A stretch of 64,000 bases of DNA. Origin: Polycladospora coralii. Lineage in GTDB: Bacteria; Bacillota; Bacilli; Thermoactinomycetales; Thermoactinomycetaceae. Position 1 is the stretch's first letter. Every line of letters starts with the position of its first letter. Under the pieces are notes generated by a model. It ran no database searches and was not told the DNA's origin. It saw nothing but the letters and a program-made list of their open reading frames with translations. The stretch lies in NCBI RefSeq assembly GCF_014773435.2, contig NZ_JACXAG020000003.1:186001-250000 (forward strand), written 5' to 3'. The position numbers and the translations under genes were made by a program. Below are positions 10,859 to 20,642 of the stretch, piece by piece.

Positions 10859-11430
10859 AATCGGAGGATGAAAAAAAAGAAGCGCCGAGAGCAAAAGCTC
10901 GACCAAGTAAACGTCCTGTAACCAAAAAAGAAGAAGTACCACTTGAGCCTTCTCCTAAACAACCCGTGCTAGATCAATATGTGACGTTAATAAAAGGAGC
11001 AGTAGGGGAGCAAGCTGTAAGTGAATCTCATATTAATCGTGAAGCAGGGCATCTTCCCACGATCGTTATTCGGAAGGAAGACTGGCTTGCTACTGCCCGT
11101 TATTTAAAAAGAAGTGACGAGCTATCATTTGATTATTTACAAAGTTTAGCAGGGGTTGACTATGCGTCTTACTTTGAGGTCGTATATGTGTTACTTTCTA
11201 TGTCAACTTTGCAAAAAGTGATGATCAAAGTAAAGGCAGAGCGAGAAGAAGCTAGCGTGCCTAGTGTATCAGATGTTTGGGCTGCCGCAAATTGGAACGA
11301 ACGAGAAATCTTTGACTTATTTGGCATTGAATTCACGGATCATCCTCATTTAAAACGTATTTTATTGCCGGATAACTGGGTCGGTTATCCGCTTCGTAAA
11401 GATTATGAGCCTTTAGACAAGGAGGTGTAG
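10855..11430 (+). CDS. nuoC: NADH-quinone oxidoreductase subunit C
   Basis: This 191-residue protein is the 30-kDa peripheral-arm subunit. The signature [18 protein letters not shown] and the end [21 protein letters not shown] motif (visible as [15 protein letters not shown]) are clear. The first about 40 residues are a Lys/Glu/Pro-rich extension of low complexity, often present in Bacillales NuoC. It overlaps nuoB by 4 bp, ends 4 bp before nuoD, and acts with NuoB and NuoD in the quinone-reducing module. Confidence 0.96.
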   Translation: MKSEDEKKEAPRAKARPSKRPVTKKEEVPLEPSPKQPVLDQYVTLIKGAVGEQAVSESHINREAGHLPTIVIRKEDWLATARYLKRSDELSFDYLQSLAGVDYASYFEVVYVLLSMSTLQKVMIKVKAEREEASVPSVSDVWAAANWNEREIFDLFGIEFTDHPHLKRILLPDNWVGYPLRKDYEPLDKEV

Positions 11431-11434
11431 CACT

Positions 11435-12535
11435 TTGCTCCGTACAGAAGAAATGTTATTAAATGTCGGGCCACAACATCCGAGTACACACGGTGTATTG
11501 CGCTTAGTCGTTAAAATTGATGGAGAGAGAATTGTCGAAGTAGAACCTGTGATCGGTTATCTTCATCGTGGTACGGAAAAATTAGCAGAAGACTTAAATT
11601 ATACCCAGATTATTCCTTATACAGACCGAATGGATTACCTCTCCGCAATGACCAACAATTATGCGCTTGTGCATGCGGTAGAAAAAATGATGGGATTAGA
11701 AATACCTGAGAGAGCGGATTATTTACGTGTGATTGTGATGGAACTGAACCGGATCGCGAGTCATCTTGTCTGGATGGGAACCTATCTCTTAGATATAGGA
11801 GCGATGTCCCCCTTTTTATACGCCTTTCGTGATCGTGAACAAATCTTAAGCTTGTTTAATGAACTTTGCGGTGCGCGCTTAACGTACAACTATATGCGTG
11901 TAGGTGGTGTGAAATGGGATGCACCTCCGGGATGGATTGAAAAAGCAGATGCATTTGTCGATTATTTACTACCTCAAATGGATGAATATCATGGCTTAAT
12001 CACAGGAAATGAAATCTTCGTTAGAAGGACAAAAGGGATTGGTATTGTGAGTCAAGAATTAGCCATCCAATACGCTTTATCAGGTGCTAATCTGCGCGTT
12101 TCAGGTAGTGACTGGGATCTCCGTAAAAAAGAACCTTATTCTCTTTATGATCGTTTTCAATTTGATGTACCAGTAGGGAAAAATGGAGATTTGTACGATA
12201 AATACTTATGCCGCATGCAAGAAATCGTGGAATCATTGAAAATTGTGAAGCAAGCGATTGACCAATTTCCTGAGAAAGGAACGATCATGGGGAAGGTACC
12301 TCGGGTTTTGAGGGTGCCGGAAGGCGAAATATATACAGGGATAGAATCCCCGCGCGGAGAGCTGGGTTGTCATATTGTGAGTAAAGGAAAAGACAAACCA
12401 TGGCGCTTAAAATTCCGTCGTCCTTCTTTTTATAATTTGCAAATCCTTCCTACTCTATTAGTTGGTGAGAGCATTTCCAATTTGGTAGCGATACTTGGTG
12501 GAATTGATATTGTGCTTGGGGAGGTTGATTGCTAG
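11435..12535 (+). CDS. nuoD: NADH-quinone oxidoreductase subunit D
   Basis: This 366-residue, 49-kDa-type subunit lines the quinone-binding pocket. It has LNVGPQHPSTHGVLRLVV near the N-terminus and GYLHRGTEKL. The C-terminus shows FYNLQILPTLLVGESISNLVAIL and ends in GGIDIVLGEVD. The start is TTG 11435, seven bases after a very strong AAGGAGGTG. It is evolutionarily related to hydrogenase large subunits but lacks the Ni-Fe cysteines. It forms the Q-module with NuoB and NuoC. Confidence 0.96.
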   Translation: MLRTEEMLLNVGPQHPSTHGVLRLVVKIDGERIVEVEPVIGYLHRGTEKLAEDLNYTQIIPYTDRMDYLSAMTNNYALVHAVEKMMGLEIPERADYLRVIVMELNRIASHLVWMGTYLLDIGAMSPFLYAFRDREQILSLFNELCGARLTYNYMRVGGVKWDAPPGWIEKADAFVDYLLPQMDEYHGLITGNEIFVRRTKGIGIVSQELAIQYALSGANLRVSGSDWDLRKKEPYSLYDRFQFDVPVGKNGDLYDKYLCRMQEIVESLKIVKQAIDQFPEKGTIMGKVPRVLRVPEGEIYTGIESPRGELGCHIVSKGKDKPWRLKFRRPSFYNLQILPTLLVGESISNLVAILGGIDIVLGEVDC

Positions 12536-13515
12536 TGAATCCCGTTTTGGTTATGGGACCGATCTTACTTCTTTTTGTCGTGCTAGGGTTTGTCACAATG
12601 GCGATCTTATTTGAACGAAAAGTAATTGGTTGGATTCAAATGAGACCAGGGCCTAATCGGGTTGGACCATGGGGGATCCTGCAGACAGTAGCAGATGTGT
12701 TAAAGTTACTGATCAAAGAAGATATTATTCCCAGTAAAGCAGATAAGCCTTTATTTAAATTAGCACCTGCGATTGCCTTTATTCCAGCCTTCGCAGTGTT
12801 GGCGGTCATCCCATTTACGGAGTCTCTCCAATTCTCGCAGTTTGCAGTGGGAATCCTCTATTATTTGGCCGTTTCTAGTATTACGATTATCGGTATTTTA
12901 ATGGGAGGATGGGCTTCTAATAATAAGTATGCACTACTTGGAGCGATGCGCTCGGCTGCTCAAATGATCAGCTATGAGATCCCACTCGTGATGTCTGTGG
13001 TGGGCATTATCTTGTCAGTTGGCTCTCTTAATTTAGTAGAGATCGTGGAAGCGCAAAAACAGGTTTGGTTTATCTTCCCACAATTTCTCGGTTTTGCTGT
13101 TTTTTTTATTGCATCACTCTCGGAACTGAATCGTACCCCATTTGATTTGCCAGAGGCTGAGTCAGAATTGGTGGCTGGTTATCATGTAGAGTACACAGGA
13201 TTTCGGTTTGCGTTTTTTATGTTATCGGAGTACGTGTACGTCTTTGCGATGGCTTCCTTAACGACAGTGCTATTTCTGGGGGGATGGAATGCGCCATTCG
13301 GATTAACCATGATTCCTGGAATTGTGTGGTTTGTCCTTAAGTTTTTATTGATCGTATTTTCTCTCTTTTGGATTCGTGCTACCATGCCCAGAGTAAGAGT
13401 AGATCAATTAATGGAGTTTGCGTGGAAAGTACTTTTACCCGTAGCGTTATTTAATATTTTACTAACGGCAGTATTACAAGAAGTTCCTTATCTCGACTTT
13501 CTATATCGCTTATAG
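12535..13515 (+). CDS. nuoH: NADH-quinone oxidoreductase subunit H
   Basis: This is a 326-residue, eight-helix membrane subunit that bridges the quinone site and the proton pumps. Conserved segments include ERKVIGWIQMRPGPNRVGPWG and SELNRTPFDLPEAESELVAGY. The GTG at 12535 (ten bases after GGGGAGG) overlaps the nuoD stop by one base; a TTG at 12529 with four-base spacing is the alternative. Charged residues in loop 1 and the E-channel are visible. Confidence 0.95.
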   Translation: MNPVLVMGPILLLFVVLGFVTMAILFERKVIGWIQMRPGPNRVGPWGILQTVADVLKLLIKEDIIPSKADKPLFKLAPAIAFIPAFAVLAVIPFTESLQFSQFAVGILYYLAVSSITIIGILMGGWASNNKYALLGAMRSAAQMISYEIPLVMSVVGIILSVGSLNLVEIVEAQKQVWFIFPQFLGFAVFFIASLSELNRTPFDLPEAESELVAGYHVEYTGFRFAFFMLSEYVYVFAMASLTTVLFLGGWNAPFGLTMIPGIVWFVLKFLLIVFSLFWIRATMPRVRVDQLMEFAWKVLLPVALFNILLTAVLQEVPYLDFLYRL

Positions 13516-13533
13516 AAGAAAGGAAGTAGTGAC

Positions 13534-13989
13534 ATGCGTGGATTAGTGAAAGGATTAGGCATTACACTGAAAAACATGACTAAACCGAGCGTGACGCATC
13601 GTTATCCTGACGTACCGCTACCGATGCCTGATCGTTTTCGGGGTATTCAGTACTTTGATCCTGATCTGTGTATCGTGTGTAATCAATGTGTACGCATATG
13701 TCCGACCGATTGCATTACACTTACAGGAAAAAAACATCCTGATCCAGAAAAAAAAGGAAAAGTAATTGATACATATGATATTAATTTTGAAATCTGTATC
13801 TTGTGCGACCTGTGTACAGAAGTGTGCCCTACTGAGGCCATCGTCATGACAAATAATTATGAACTCGCTGTCTATAGTCGAGATGACTTGTTTAAAAATA
13901 TGGAGTGGCTTCACCAAAATGATGAAAATGTGCGGAAAGAAAATAACTTAAACAAACCTAATCTAGCGCCAGGAGGGAATAAAAAATGA
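13534..13989 (+). CDS. nuoI: NADH-quinone oxidoreductase subunit I
   Basis: This is a 151-residue ferredoxin-like subunit with two 4Fe-4S motifs, CIVCNQCVRICP and CILCDLCTEVCP, which bind clusters N6a and N6b. They pass electrons to NuoB. The start is ATG after AGGAAGTAG. The gene overlaps nuoJ by 4 bp (ATGA). In an operon without nuoEFG this subunit is the likely electron entry face, so it may receive electrons directly from ferredoxin or another donor. Confidence 0.96.
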   Translation: MRGLVKGLGITLKNMTKPSVTHRYPDVPLPMPDRFRGIQYFDPDLCIVCNQCVRICPTDCITLTGKKHPDPEKKGKVIDTYDINFEICILCDLCTEVCPTEAIVMTNNYELAVYSRDDLFKNMEWLHQNDENVRKENNLNKPNLAPGGNKK

Positions 13990-14483
13990 TTTTGAATGGT
14001 GAGTTTATCGCCTTTTTTATTCTATCGGTCATGGCGATAGGTGGTGCAGTATTTATGATCAATGCCACCCGTGTCATGCATATGGCCCTCTCCCTTGCCT
14101 TCACCTTTTTTAGTATCGCGGGTATTTATCTACTTTTGAATGCTATGTTTATCGCAGTCATTCAAATTTTGATTTATACAGGAGCCATCTCCATTCTGAT
14201 GTTATTCGGCATCATGCTGACGAAACATCGTGATGAGGATCGACCCGCTATCTCAACTCGTCATCTGGGAATTAGCTTTGGTGTTGTGTTCTTATTTCTG
14301 GGCGGTATCCTATTTGTTATTTATCAGACTCCGCTAATGGGAGAGGGAACTGCCCCATTAACTGTACAAGAACTGGGAACTTCAGTGTTTAAACAGTATG
14401 TGATTCCATTTGAACTAGCTTCTGTCCTGCTTTTGGTGGCTCTTGTAGGTGCCATCATCTTGGCAAAGAAGGAGGAGGAGTGA
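13986..14483 (+). CDS. nuoJ: NADH-quinone oxidoreductase subunit J
   Basis: This is a 165-residue subunit with five membrane helices. The conserved helix [22 protein letters not shown], with the pi-bulge region of complex I, is present. The protein ends with a short acidic tail after a final helix. It is coupled by ATGA to nuoI and followed one base later by nuoK. It belongs to the membrane arm and helps couple quinone chemistry to proton pumping. Confidence 0.95.
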   Translation: MILNGEFIAFFILSVMAIGGAVFMINATRVMHMALSLAFTFFSIAGIYLLLNAMFIAVIQILIYTGAISILMLFGIMLTKHRDEDRPAISTRHLGISFGVVFLFLGGILFVIYQTPLMGEGTAPLTVQELGTSVFKQYVIPFELASVLLLVALVGAIILAKKEEE

Positions 14484-14484
14484 A

Positions 14485-14787
14485 GTGATTACTTCTTATC
14501 TTGCACTTGCTGCGATTCTTTTTAGTATCGGGTTGTTTGGTGTATTAACAAAGAGAAATGCCGTTATTGTTCTTTTTTCCATCGAACTTATGCTAAATAG
14601 CGTCAATATCAATTTAGTGACGTTTTCTAAATATGGTCTTGTGCCTGGTATTTCTGGCCACGTTTTTACTCTATTTACCATTACGATTGCGGCAGCAGAG
14701 GTTGCAGTGGGATTAGCCATACTCATCTCACTCTATCGAAACTTAGGTTCTGCCGAAGCAGATCAATACGATTCTATGAAAGGTTAA
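14485..14787 (+). CDS. nuoK: NADH-quinone oxidoreductase subunit K
   Basis: This is a 100-residue, three-helix subunit. It starts at GTG 14485, just after the nuoJ stop, behind a repeated GGAGGAGGAG. The glutamate-containing helices are recognisable: [14 protein letters not shown] and [20 protein letters not shown] carry the conserved membrane glutamates. Length is exactly typical for the family. It forms part of the antiporter-like E-channel with NuoJ and NuoH. Confidence 0.95.
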   Translation: MITSYLALAAILFSIGLFGVLTKRNAVIVLFSIELMLNSVNINLVTFSKYGLVPGISGHVFTLFTITIAAAEVAVGLAILISLYRNLGSAEADQYDSMKG

Positions 14788-14806
14788 TTATAAAAGGAGG
14801 TTAACT

Positions 14807-16669
14807 ATGAATAACCTACTTGTTGGGTTCATTCCGATCCTACCCCTACTGGTATTTTTGATCCTACTCTTCGGCAGAAGACGGTTTACGCTAAAGACGA
14901 GTGGCTGGATAAGTATCATCGGGACCGGAATGTCATTCATGCTCACTTTGCCGTTATTGTGGTATGGGAATGTGTTTCATATACAGGTCCCATGGTTTGA
15001 AATTGAGGGGACCGTTATCCAGTTTGGCTTCACGTTGTATACACTTAATACCATCATGTTAGTGATTGTTAGCTTTATCAGCTTGCTGGTACAAATCTAT
15101 TCGCTAGGCTATATGAAAGAGGATCAGCGTGTAGCTACTTTTTATGCTTATCTCTCCTTATTTACCTTTTCCATGTTAGGACTTGTTATGTCTTCTAACT
15201 TATTACAACTGTATATTTTTTGGGAGTTAGTGGGCGTCTGTTCTTTCTTATTGATCGGTTTTTGGTACTTTAAACCTACTGCTAGAGAAGCGGCTCGTAA
15301 GGCATTTATCGTGACACGAATTGGTGATGTGGGTCTCTTTATTGCGATCTGTCTCATTTTCTGGCAAGTGGGTAGCTTCGAGATTACTGACTTATATACG
15401 GCAGTATCAAACGGGGCGATTTCCCCTGGTATGATTACATGGATCGCCATATTAACCTTTTTAGGTGCGGTAGGTAAATCTGGTCAATTCCCTCTACATA
15501 CATGGTTACCTGATGCTATGGAAGGCCCTACTCCAGTAAGTGCTTTAATTCATGCGGCCACGATGGTTGCGGCAGGTGTTTATCTTGTTGCCTCTTTATT
15601 TTTTCTATTCGAAGCTTCAGAGATCGCGATGAATGTGGTGGCAAATACAGGCGCTTTTACCGCTATTTTCGCAGCTACGATTGCGCTTACGCAATTCGAC
15701 ATTAAACGTATTTTGGCTTATTCCACTGTGAGTCAGCTGGGTTATATGATGTTCGCACTCGGCTCTAGTGGTCTCGTAGCGGGTGTCTTTCATCTGATGA
15801 CACATGCTTTTTTTAAAGCTTTACTCTTTTTATTAGCGGGTGCGATCATTTACACTTTACACCATGAACAAGACATTCGAAAAATGAATGGATTATGGCA
15901 TACCCATAAGGGACTAGGTGTGTTGTTTTTGATCGGTTGTTTATCGATAGCGGGAATTCCACCATTCTCAGGTTTTTTCTCTAAGGAAGAAATCTTATTG
16001 GCGGCTTATGCTGATGGTCGAATGTCTATTTTCTGGATCGGTGTGATTGCTTCATTTCTAACCACTTTGTATATGTTTCGCCTATTTTTTCAAGTCTTTA
16101 TGGGGGATAAGCAAACAAAGAAATCGACCCTACCTGTTCCGACAGTGATGTATATACCGATGGTACTGCTTGCGCTCATCTCGAGTTTGATAGGATTTAC
16201 TTTTGATGGGAAAAAATGGGGTGATTGGTTAACAGATAATTGGGTTTTGCAACTAAATCATCAGGTGACGATGCCTCTATGGATTCCGATTGTGGTTACA
16301 TCATTATCTCTAGTAGCAATTGGGCTAGCCTATGTATGGTATGGACGGAAAAAAGGATTGAGCGAGCAAAGGCAAGGATGGTTCGCGCGTATGCAGCATA
16401 TTGTTTATCGTAAATATTATGTAGATGAATTTTATCAGTTTGTCATCCTGATGCCATTAAAGGGATTGAGTTGGTTCTTAAATGGGTTTGATCGCTTTAT
16501 CGTGGGGGGATTGGTATATCTTACTTCTCTTAAAATGTTAACACTCGGCTCATTAGGATCTCGTTTGCAGAATGGGCAAGCGCAGCGTTACCTACTCATC
16601 AGTGTAATGGGTTGCGTATGTATTTTGATGTGGCTGGTGGCAGGGGGGTTGTTTAAGTGGATTCCATAG
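14807..16669 (+). CDS. nuoL: NADH-quinone oxidoreductase subunit L
   Basis: This is a 620-residue, distal antiporter-like proton pump subunit with about 16 membrane helices. Core motifs are WELVGVCSFLLIGFWY (conserved Glu in TM5), GAVGKSGQFPLHTWLPDAMEGPTPVSALIHAATMV (TM7 Lys and following) and SKEEILLA. The C-terminal region has the long lateral helix and last TM. It starts at ATG after AAAGGAGG and overlaps nuoM by 13 bp. Confidence 0.96.
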   Translation: MNNLLVGFIPILPLLVFLILLFGRRRFTLKTSGWISIIGTGMSFMLTLPLLWYGNVFHIQVPWFEIEGTVIQFGFTLYTLNTIMLVIVSFISLLVQIYSLGYMKEDQRVATFYAYLSLFTFSMLGLVMSSNLLQLYIFWELVGVCSFLLIGFWYFKPTAREAARKAFIVTRIGDVGLFIAICLIFWQVGSFEITDLYTAVSNGAISPGMITWIAILTFLGAVGKSGQFPLHTWLPDAMEGPTPVSALIHAATMVAAGVYLVASLFFLFEASEIAMNVVANTGAFTAIFAATIALTQFDIKRILAYSTVSQLGYMMFALGSSGLVAGVFHLMTHAFFKALLFLLAGAIIYTLHHEQDIRKMNGLWHTHKGLGVLFLIGCLSIAGIPPFSGFFSKEEILLAAYADGRMSIFWIGVIASFLTTLYMFRLFFQVFMGDKQTKKSTLPVPTVMYIPMVLLALISSLIGFTFDGKKWGDWLTDNWVLQLNHQVTMPLWIPIVVTSLSLVAIGLAYVWYGRKKGLSEQRQGWFARMQHIVYRKYYVDEFYQFVILMPLKGLSWFLNGFDRFIVGGLVYLTSLKMLTLGSLGSRLQNGQAQRYLLISVMGCVCILMWLVAGGLFKWIP

Positions 16670-18180
16670 TTCAAGCGTTACCTACACTTCTCACTTTCTT
16701 ACCTTTACTAGGTGTGATCGCTCTATTGCTTTCAGAACGAACAAATGGCACGTTACATCGCCGACTTGGGATTGGATTTACACTTCCACCTTTAGCACTA
16801 GCGGTGTGGATGTTTGTAAAACAAGTATTGGCAAACACATCCTTAACATGGACGCATGCTTTTGACTGGTTTTATATTCCATTACCGCAGGGGTCTTGGA
16901 CATTTCAATACATGATGCAAATTGATGGCTTGTCACTCGTTTTTATTATGTTGACATGTCTCATCACCACAATGGCCACGATTGCCTCTCACTCCATTCA
17001 TGAGCGGACTCGAGCATATTATAGCTTAATCTTGCTTTTGCAAGTGGGGATGTTAGGGGTGTTTAGTGCTTTCAATCTATTTCTCTTCTTTATTTTCTTT
17101 GAAATCACTTTGATCAGTATGTATTTTTTAATTGGGATCTGGGGCTTTTTACATAAAGAGAAAGCAGCCAACTACTTCTTACTCTACAATGGTTTGGGCT
17201 CTGGTTTCTTACTATTTGCGATGATTGGATTACTGATGCTTGCAGAGTCCTTAAATTACGATGATATTGCAAATGCAATCACGGCTTTGGTACAACAACT
17301 TGAACTTTTACCACCTGAAGTCGGTTTAATGGTTTGGGGTGTTTTTGGATCACTTATGATTGCGTTTGCGATCAAACTGCCTATTTTTCCGTTTCATACG
17401 TGGATGCTCAAAGTGCATGTCGAGGCGCCTACACCGATTGTGATGATTCACTCTGGTGTACTGCTCAAAATGGGTGCTTATGGAATGATCCGGTTCGGAT
17501 ATGGCTTCTTCCCAACGTTTATGCAAGAAATCGCCTTTACATTAGCTATAGTGGGTGTCATTAGTATCTTGTATGGTGCGTTGTTAGCGATTGTGGAGAG
17601 TGAGCTAAAAAAGGTGCTTGCTTACTCTAGTATTAGTCATATGGGGATTGTTTTAATTGGGCTGGGAGCGATAAATGAAACGGGCTTAAAAGGTGCCGTG
17701 TTTCAATCTATCTCACACGGTCTGATTTCGGCGTTATTATTTTATCTGGTAGGTCGCTTGTATCAGCGTACCCAAACAACCCAGTTTAATGAATTAGGTG
17801 GATTGGCTAAGTCCATGCCCGTTTTCTCTGGTATTTTGATGGTGGGAGTATTGGCTCTCCTAGGATTGCCAGGGACGTCCGGATTTATTAGTGAGTTTTT
17901 TGCTTTTCTCGCGCTATTCGCATCTAAGCCGATTGTAGCGGCTATTGGTACACTTGGATTAATCTTTGCTGCCTTTTATGCATTACGGATTGTGCTTAAA
18001 GTGAGCTTTGGTCCGATAGCAGATAAGCATATGCATTTATCAGATCTCCGCTTCAATGAATCGATCCCGATGCTAATATTGGTTGTGGTGATCATCATGA
18101 TTGGAATCAGCCCTGCTGTACTTAGCTACCCCATTGATTCTGTACTTCATACTTTGATCACACAGATAGGAGGGCAGTAA
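16657..18180 (+). CDS. nuoM: NADH-quinone oxidoreductase subunit M
   Basis: This 507-residue antiporter-like subunit has the TM5 glutamate region FFEITLISMYFLIG and the TM7 lysine region FAIKLPIFPFHTWMLKVHVEAPTP. The polar helix SSISHMGIVLIG is also present. It starts at GTG 16657 inside the nuoL end, eight bases after AGGGGGG, and stops one base before nuoN. It pumps protons together with NuoL and NuoN. Confidence 0.96.
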   Translation: MDSIVQALPTLLTFLPLLGVIALLLSERTNGTLHRRLGIGFTLPPLALAVWMFVKQVLANTSLTWTHAFDWFYIPLPQGSWTFQYMMQIDGLSLVFIMLTCLITTMATIASHSIHERTRAYYSLILLLQVGMLGVFSAFNLFLFFIFFEITLISMYFLIGIWGFLHKEKAANYFLLYNGLGSGFLLFAMIGLLMLAESLNYDDIANAITALVQQLELLPPEVGLMVWGVFGSLMIAFAIKLPIFPFHTWMLKVHVEAPTPIVMIHSGVLLKMGAYGMIRFGYGFFPTFMQEIAFTLAIVGVISILYGALLAIVESELKKVLAYSSISHMGIVLIGLGAINETGLKGAVFQSISHGLISALLFYLVGRLYQRTQTTQFNELGGLAKSMPVFSGILMVGVLALLGLPGTSGFISEFFAFLALFASKPIVAAIGTLGLIFAAFYALRIVLKVSFGPIADKHMHLSDLRFNESIPMLILVVVIIMIGISPAVLSYPIDSVLHTLITQIGGQ

Positions 18181-18181
18181 A

Positions 18182-19669
18182 ATGGGTACGTATTTACTCG
18201 ATTTTGATTGGACTGTCATGGCACCGGAATTAGTGATTGTCATTACAGCGGCGCTATTAACCATTCTTGATTTAATATTGAAGGAGAAACACTCTTATCC
18301 CGTGACGAAATTTTTAAGTATATGGGCAGTAGGATTAGCGGGTTATTTTGTCATTACAGGGTGGGGGGACTCCTCATACCAAATCTTAGCAGATACGTAT
18401 CGGGTTGATCCATTTAGTTTGCTTTTTAAGGGGATCTTTCTATTAGGCACGTTATTCATTTTATTGTTTTCGTTTGCTAAAAAACGAATCAATGAATATT
18501 ACTATCTACTCCTGACGGCCTTACTAGGTGCGATGATGATGGTATCTGCGGCAGATTTAATCACTTTATACGTCGGGTTGGAATTACTCAGCATCTCTTC
18601 TTATATTTTAGTGGGGATTCAAAAAAGAAAAAAGCAAGCGAATGAAGCAGCCTGGAAATACATGATATTAGGTGGTGCATCTTCCGCATTTATTTTGTAC
18701 GGTATGTCCTTTTTATATGGACTGAGTGGGAGTACGAATTTATACGTCATTCAGCAAGCAGTACAAGAGGGGCTAACCAGTGGATACGGAGCATTTGTTT
18801 ATCTATCTTTTGCCCTTATCATCATCGGGTTTGGGTTTAAAATCAGTACGGCTCCATTTCACACTTGGGCACCAGATGTATACCAAGGAGCACAAGCTCC
18901 GATCACCACATTTCTAGCATCTATATCAAAGGCAGCTGGTTTTGCGCTGATGCTACGTGTGTTGATATTAGCTTTCTCGCCTTTATTTACAACAGGGGAT
19001 TGGGAGCGGCTCGTTTCTCCGCTTTTGCTCACACTGGCAGCACTTTCAATGATTGTGGGCAATACGGTAGCTTTAAAACAAACAAATGCCAAGCGACTTA
19101 TGGCGTATTCCAGTATTGCCCAAGCTGGGTACTTACTTGTTCCACTAGCGACTATGGGAATGCTACTCTTTCCCAGTATGGCTTTTTATCTCATCGTCTA
19201 CATCATGATGGTGATTGCCGCATTTGTCATTGTGGAGCAGGTTACCGATGCAACAGGAGATGATGATATTCGTGCATTTGCTGGACTATATCAGCGCTCG
19301 CCACTGTTATCACTTATCATGACGGTTTTACTGATCTCTTTAGCCGGGTTACCCATTACGGCCGGATTCGTGGGGAAGGTCCTACTGATTAGTAATGCCA
19401 TCTATACACAACACTTTGTCATTACCTTTATTATGATCGCTACTACCGTGATTTCTTATTACTACTACTTTGGTATTATCCGGCAAATCTACTTTCGGTC
19501 ACCAGCAAACCAAAATCCCATCCCAATTCGCTGGGAACAGGGCTTGATCTTAGGTGTGAGCATCGCCATGGTCCTAGGACTAGGTCTATTTCCAGGTTAC
19601 TTGATTCAATTCTTGGGTGAAGTCGATTGGGGATCTGCCTTTCAAATGGCTACCAATAGTGGAAGATAA
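18182..19669 (+). CDS. nuoN: NADH-quinone oxidoreductase subunit N
   Basis: This is a 495-residue, third antiporter-like subunit and the last gene of the operon. Motifs include YVGLELLSISSYILVG (TM5 Glu), FGFKISTAPFHTWAPDVYQGAQAP (TM7 Lys) and MAYSSIAQAGYLLVP. The start is ATG after AGGAGGG. A terminator follows 16 bp after the stop, which closes an 11-gene nuoABCDHIJKLMN transcription unit. No nuoE, nuoF or nuoG is present nearby. Confidence 0.96.
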   Translation: MGTYLLDFDWTVMAPELVIVITAALLTILDLILKEKHSYPVTKFLSIWAVGLAGYFVITGWGDSSYQILADTYRVDPFSLLFKGIFLLGTLFILLFSFAKKRINEYYYLLLTALLGAMMMVSAADLITLYVGLELLSISSYILVGIQKRKKQANEAAWKYMILGGASSAFILYGMSFLYGLSGSTNLYVIQQAVQEGLTSGYGAFVYLSFALIIIGFGFKISTAPFHTWAPDVYQGAQAPITTFLASISKAAGFALMLRVLILAFSPLFTTGDWERLVSPLLLTLAALSMIVGNTVALKQTNAKRLMAYSSIAQAGYLLVPLATMGMLLFPSMAFYLIVYIMMVIAAFVIVEQVTDATGDDDIRAFAGLYQRSPLLSLIMTVLLISLAGLPITAGFVGKVLLISNAIYTQHFVITFIMIATTVISYYYYFGIIRQIYFRSPANQNPIPIRWEQGLILGVSIAMVLGLGLFPGYLIQFLGEVDWGSAFQMATNSGR

Positions 19670-19685
19670 AAAAAGAAGGAATGCA

Positions 19686-19720
19686 AAAAGCTACGCTGGT
19701 ATATTCGGCGTAGTTTTTTG
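19686..19720 (+). terminator. Terminator of nuo operon
   Basis: CTACGC (19691-19696) pairs with GCGTAG (19708-19713), extended by A-run and T-run flanks, and ends in TTTTTT. It lies directly downstream of nuoN. Confidence 0.9.
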
Positions 19721-19888
19721 TGTTTTGAACGGAAATGTCCCCTCCCTTCACTTAGCATAGCCAAAACCTGAAGAAAGAAGCGATCTTTTCAGCTATTTTA
19801 CAAGGCGAAAGTGCCTAATATGATAGGATAAAGAGTAACTTATTAAAAATTTGGACGTAAATTGTATACCTGTTGGGAGTGATCAGGA

Positions 19889-20260
19889 TTGCTTAGTGCC
19901 GATGAGTTAGTTAAAGATTTTTTAGTAATATTTCCGGAGTATATTGAGGAATATCGTGAACATATGGAGGATTATGGGGAACTACTAGGGCATGTTTTTT
20001 GGGGGGATATATTCACTTATATTCTCATATCAAAAGTAAAAGAGGATGAAGATTTGCCTTGGATTCGTAAAACATTTGATTTCTTTGAGAGAATGGCTTC
20101 TGAAGGGGATGATGATGTTCGAAATGTACTACAAGTAACCATTCTAGCCCGATTAGGAGATGATCGACTTGCATTACACATGGCTTATACGTATATGGGT
20201 AAAAAAACCAGGGAATCCTCTGATTGGATAGAAAATTACTTAGGGCGTGCCGTTAAATGA
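19889..20260 (+). CDS. Small acidic protein, immunity-protein-like (DUF7674-type by recollection)
   Basis: This 123-residue, strongly acidic, helix-rich protein has the segments PEYIEEYREHMEDYGELLGHVFWGDI and FFERMASEGDDDVRNVLQVTIL. It starts at TTG 19889, eight bases after GGGAGTGATC. It has no signal peptide or membrane helix, so it is cytoplasmic. The general pattern recalls small stand-alone proteins found as orphan immunity genes beside polymorphic toxins, but no toxin is present here. The family call is from memory; function is unproven. Confidence 0.65.
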   Translation: MLSADELVKDFLVIFPEYIEEYREHMEDYGELLGHVFWGDIFTYILISKVKEDEDLPWIRKTFDFFERMASEGDDDVRNVLQVTILARLGDDRLALHMAYTYMGKKTRESSDWIENYLGRAVK

Positions 20261-20460
20261 ACGTGTATAGTGAAATATCTACCAAATCATTTAGTGAATG
20301 GATAATACTAAAAGTTGAATAGATATTGTACTTGATTTTAGAAAAGCGGTATAGTGTGTCTCGGAATGTAACTAGAGCACATTGGACTAACTCAATTTCA
20401 TGGTGTTCATGTTTATAAAAGTAAACCACAAATCATCCTATTCTTTAGATGATGATCAGG

Positions 20461-20499
20461 GAGAAGCTACTCTCACAAGTTAAGAGTAGCTTCTCTTTT
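20461..20499 (+). terminator. Strong terminator, apparent group II intron target
   Basis: GAGAAGCTACTCT (20461-20473) pairs perfectly with 20483-20495 around a 9-nt loop and is followed by TTTT at 20496-20499. The intron-like GTGCG begins at the next base. Confidence 0.9.
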
Positions 20500-20540
20500 G
20501 TGCGCCCAGCATGGGCGCGTTCTATAGGATGAAAGATGGC
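20500..20540 (+). mobile_element. Group IIC intron 5'-end remnant
   Basis: The 40 bases after the terminator begin GTGCG, the canonical group II intron 5' end. GCGCCCA-gca-TGGGCGC (20502-20518) and CTATAGGATGAAAG follow. From memory this closely matches the start of the Oceanobacillus iheyensis group IIC intron. Such introns insert just after terminator hairpins. No reverse transcriptase or clear domain V follows, so this is a deletion remnant. Its 3' limit is unclear. Confidence 0.55.
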
Positions 20541-20642
20541 TTATACCAAGGACAAATGAATAGAGCTTTATTTGATTTAAGTAAAGCTAGCCAAGAGAGA
20601 TATGGAAGTTGCAATACCAAATAGAATGTACGGATAGAACTT

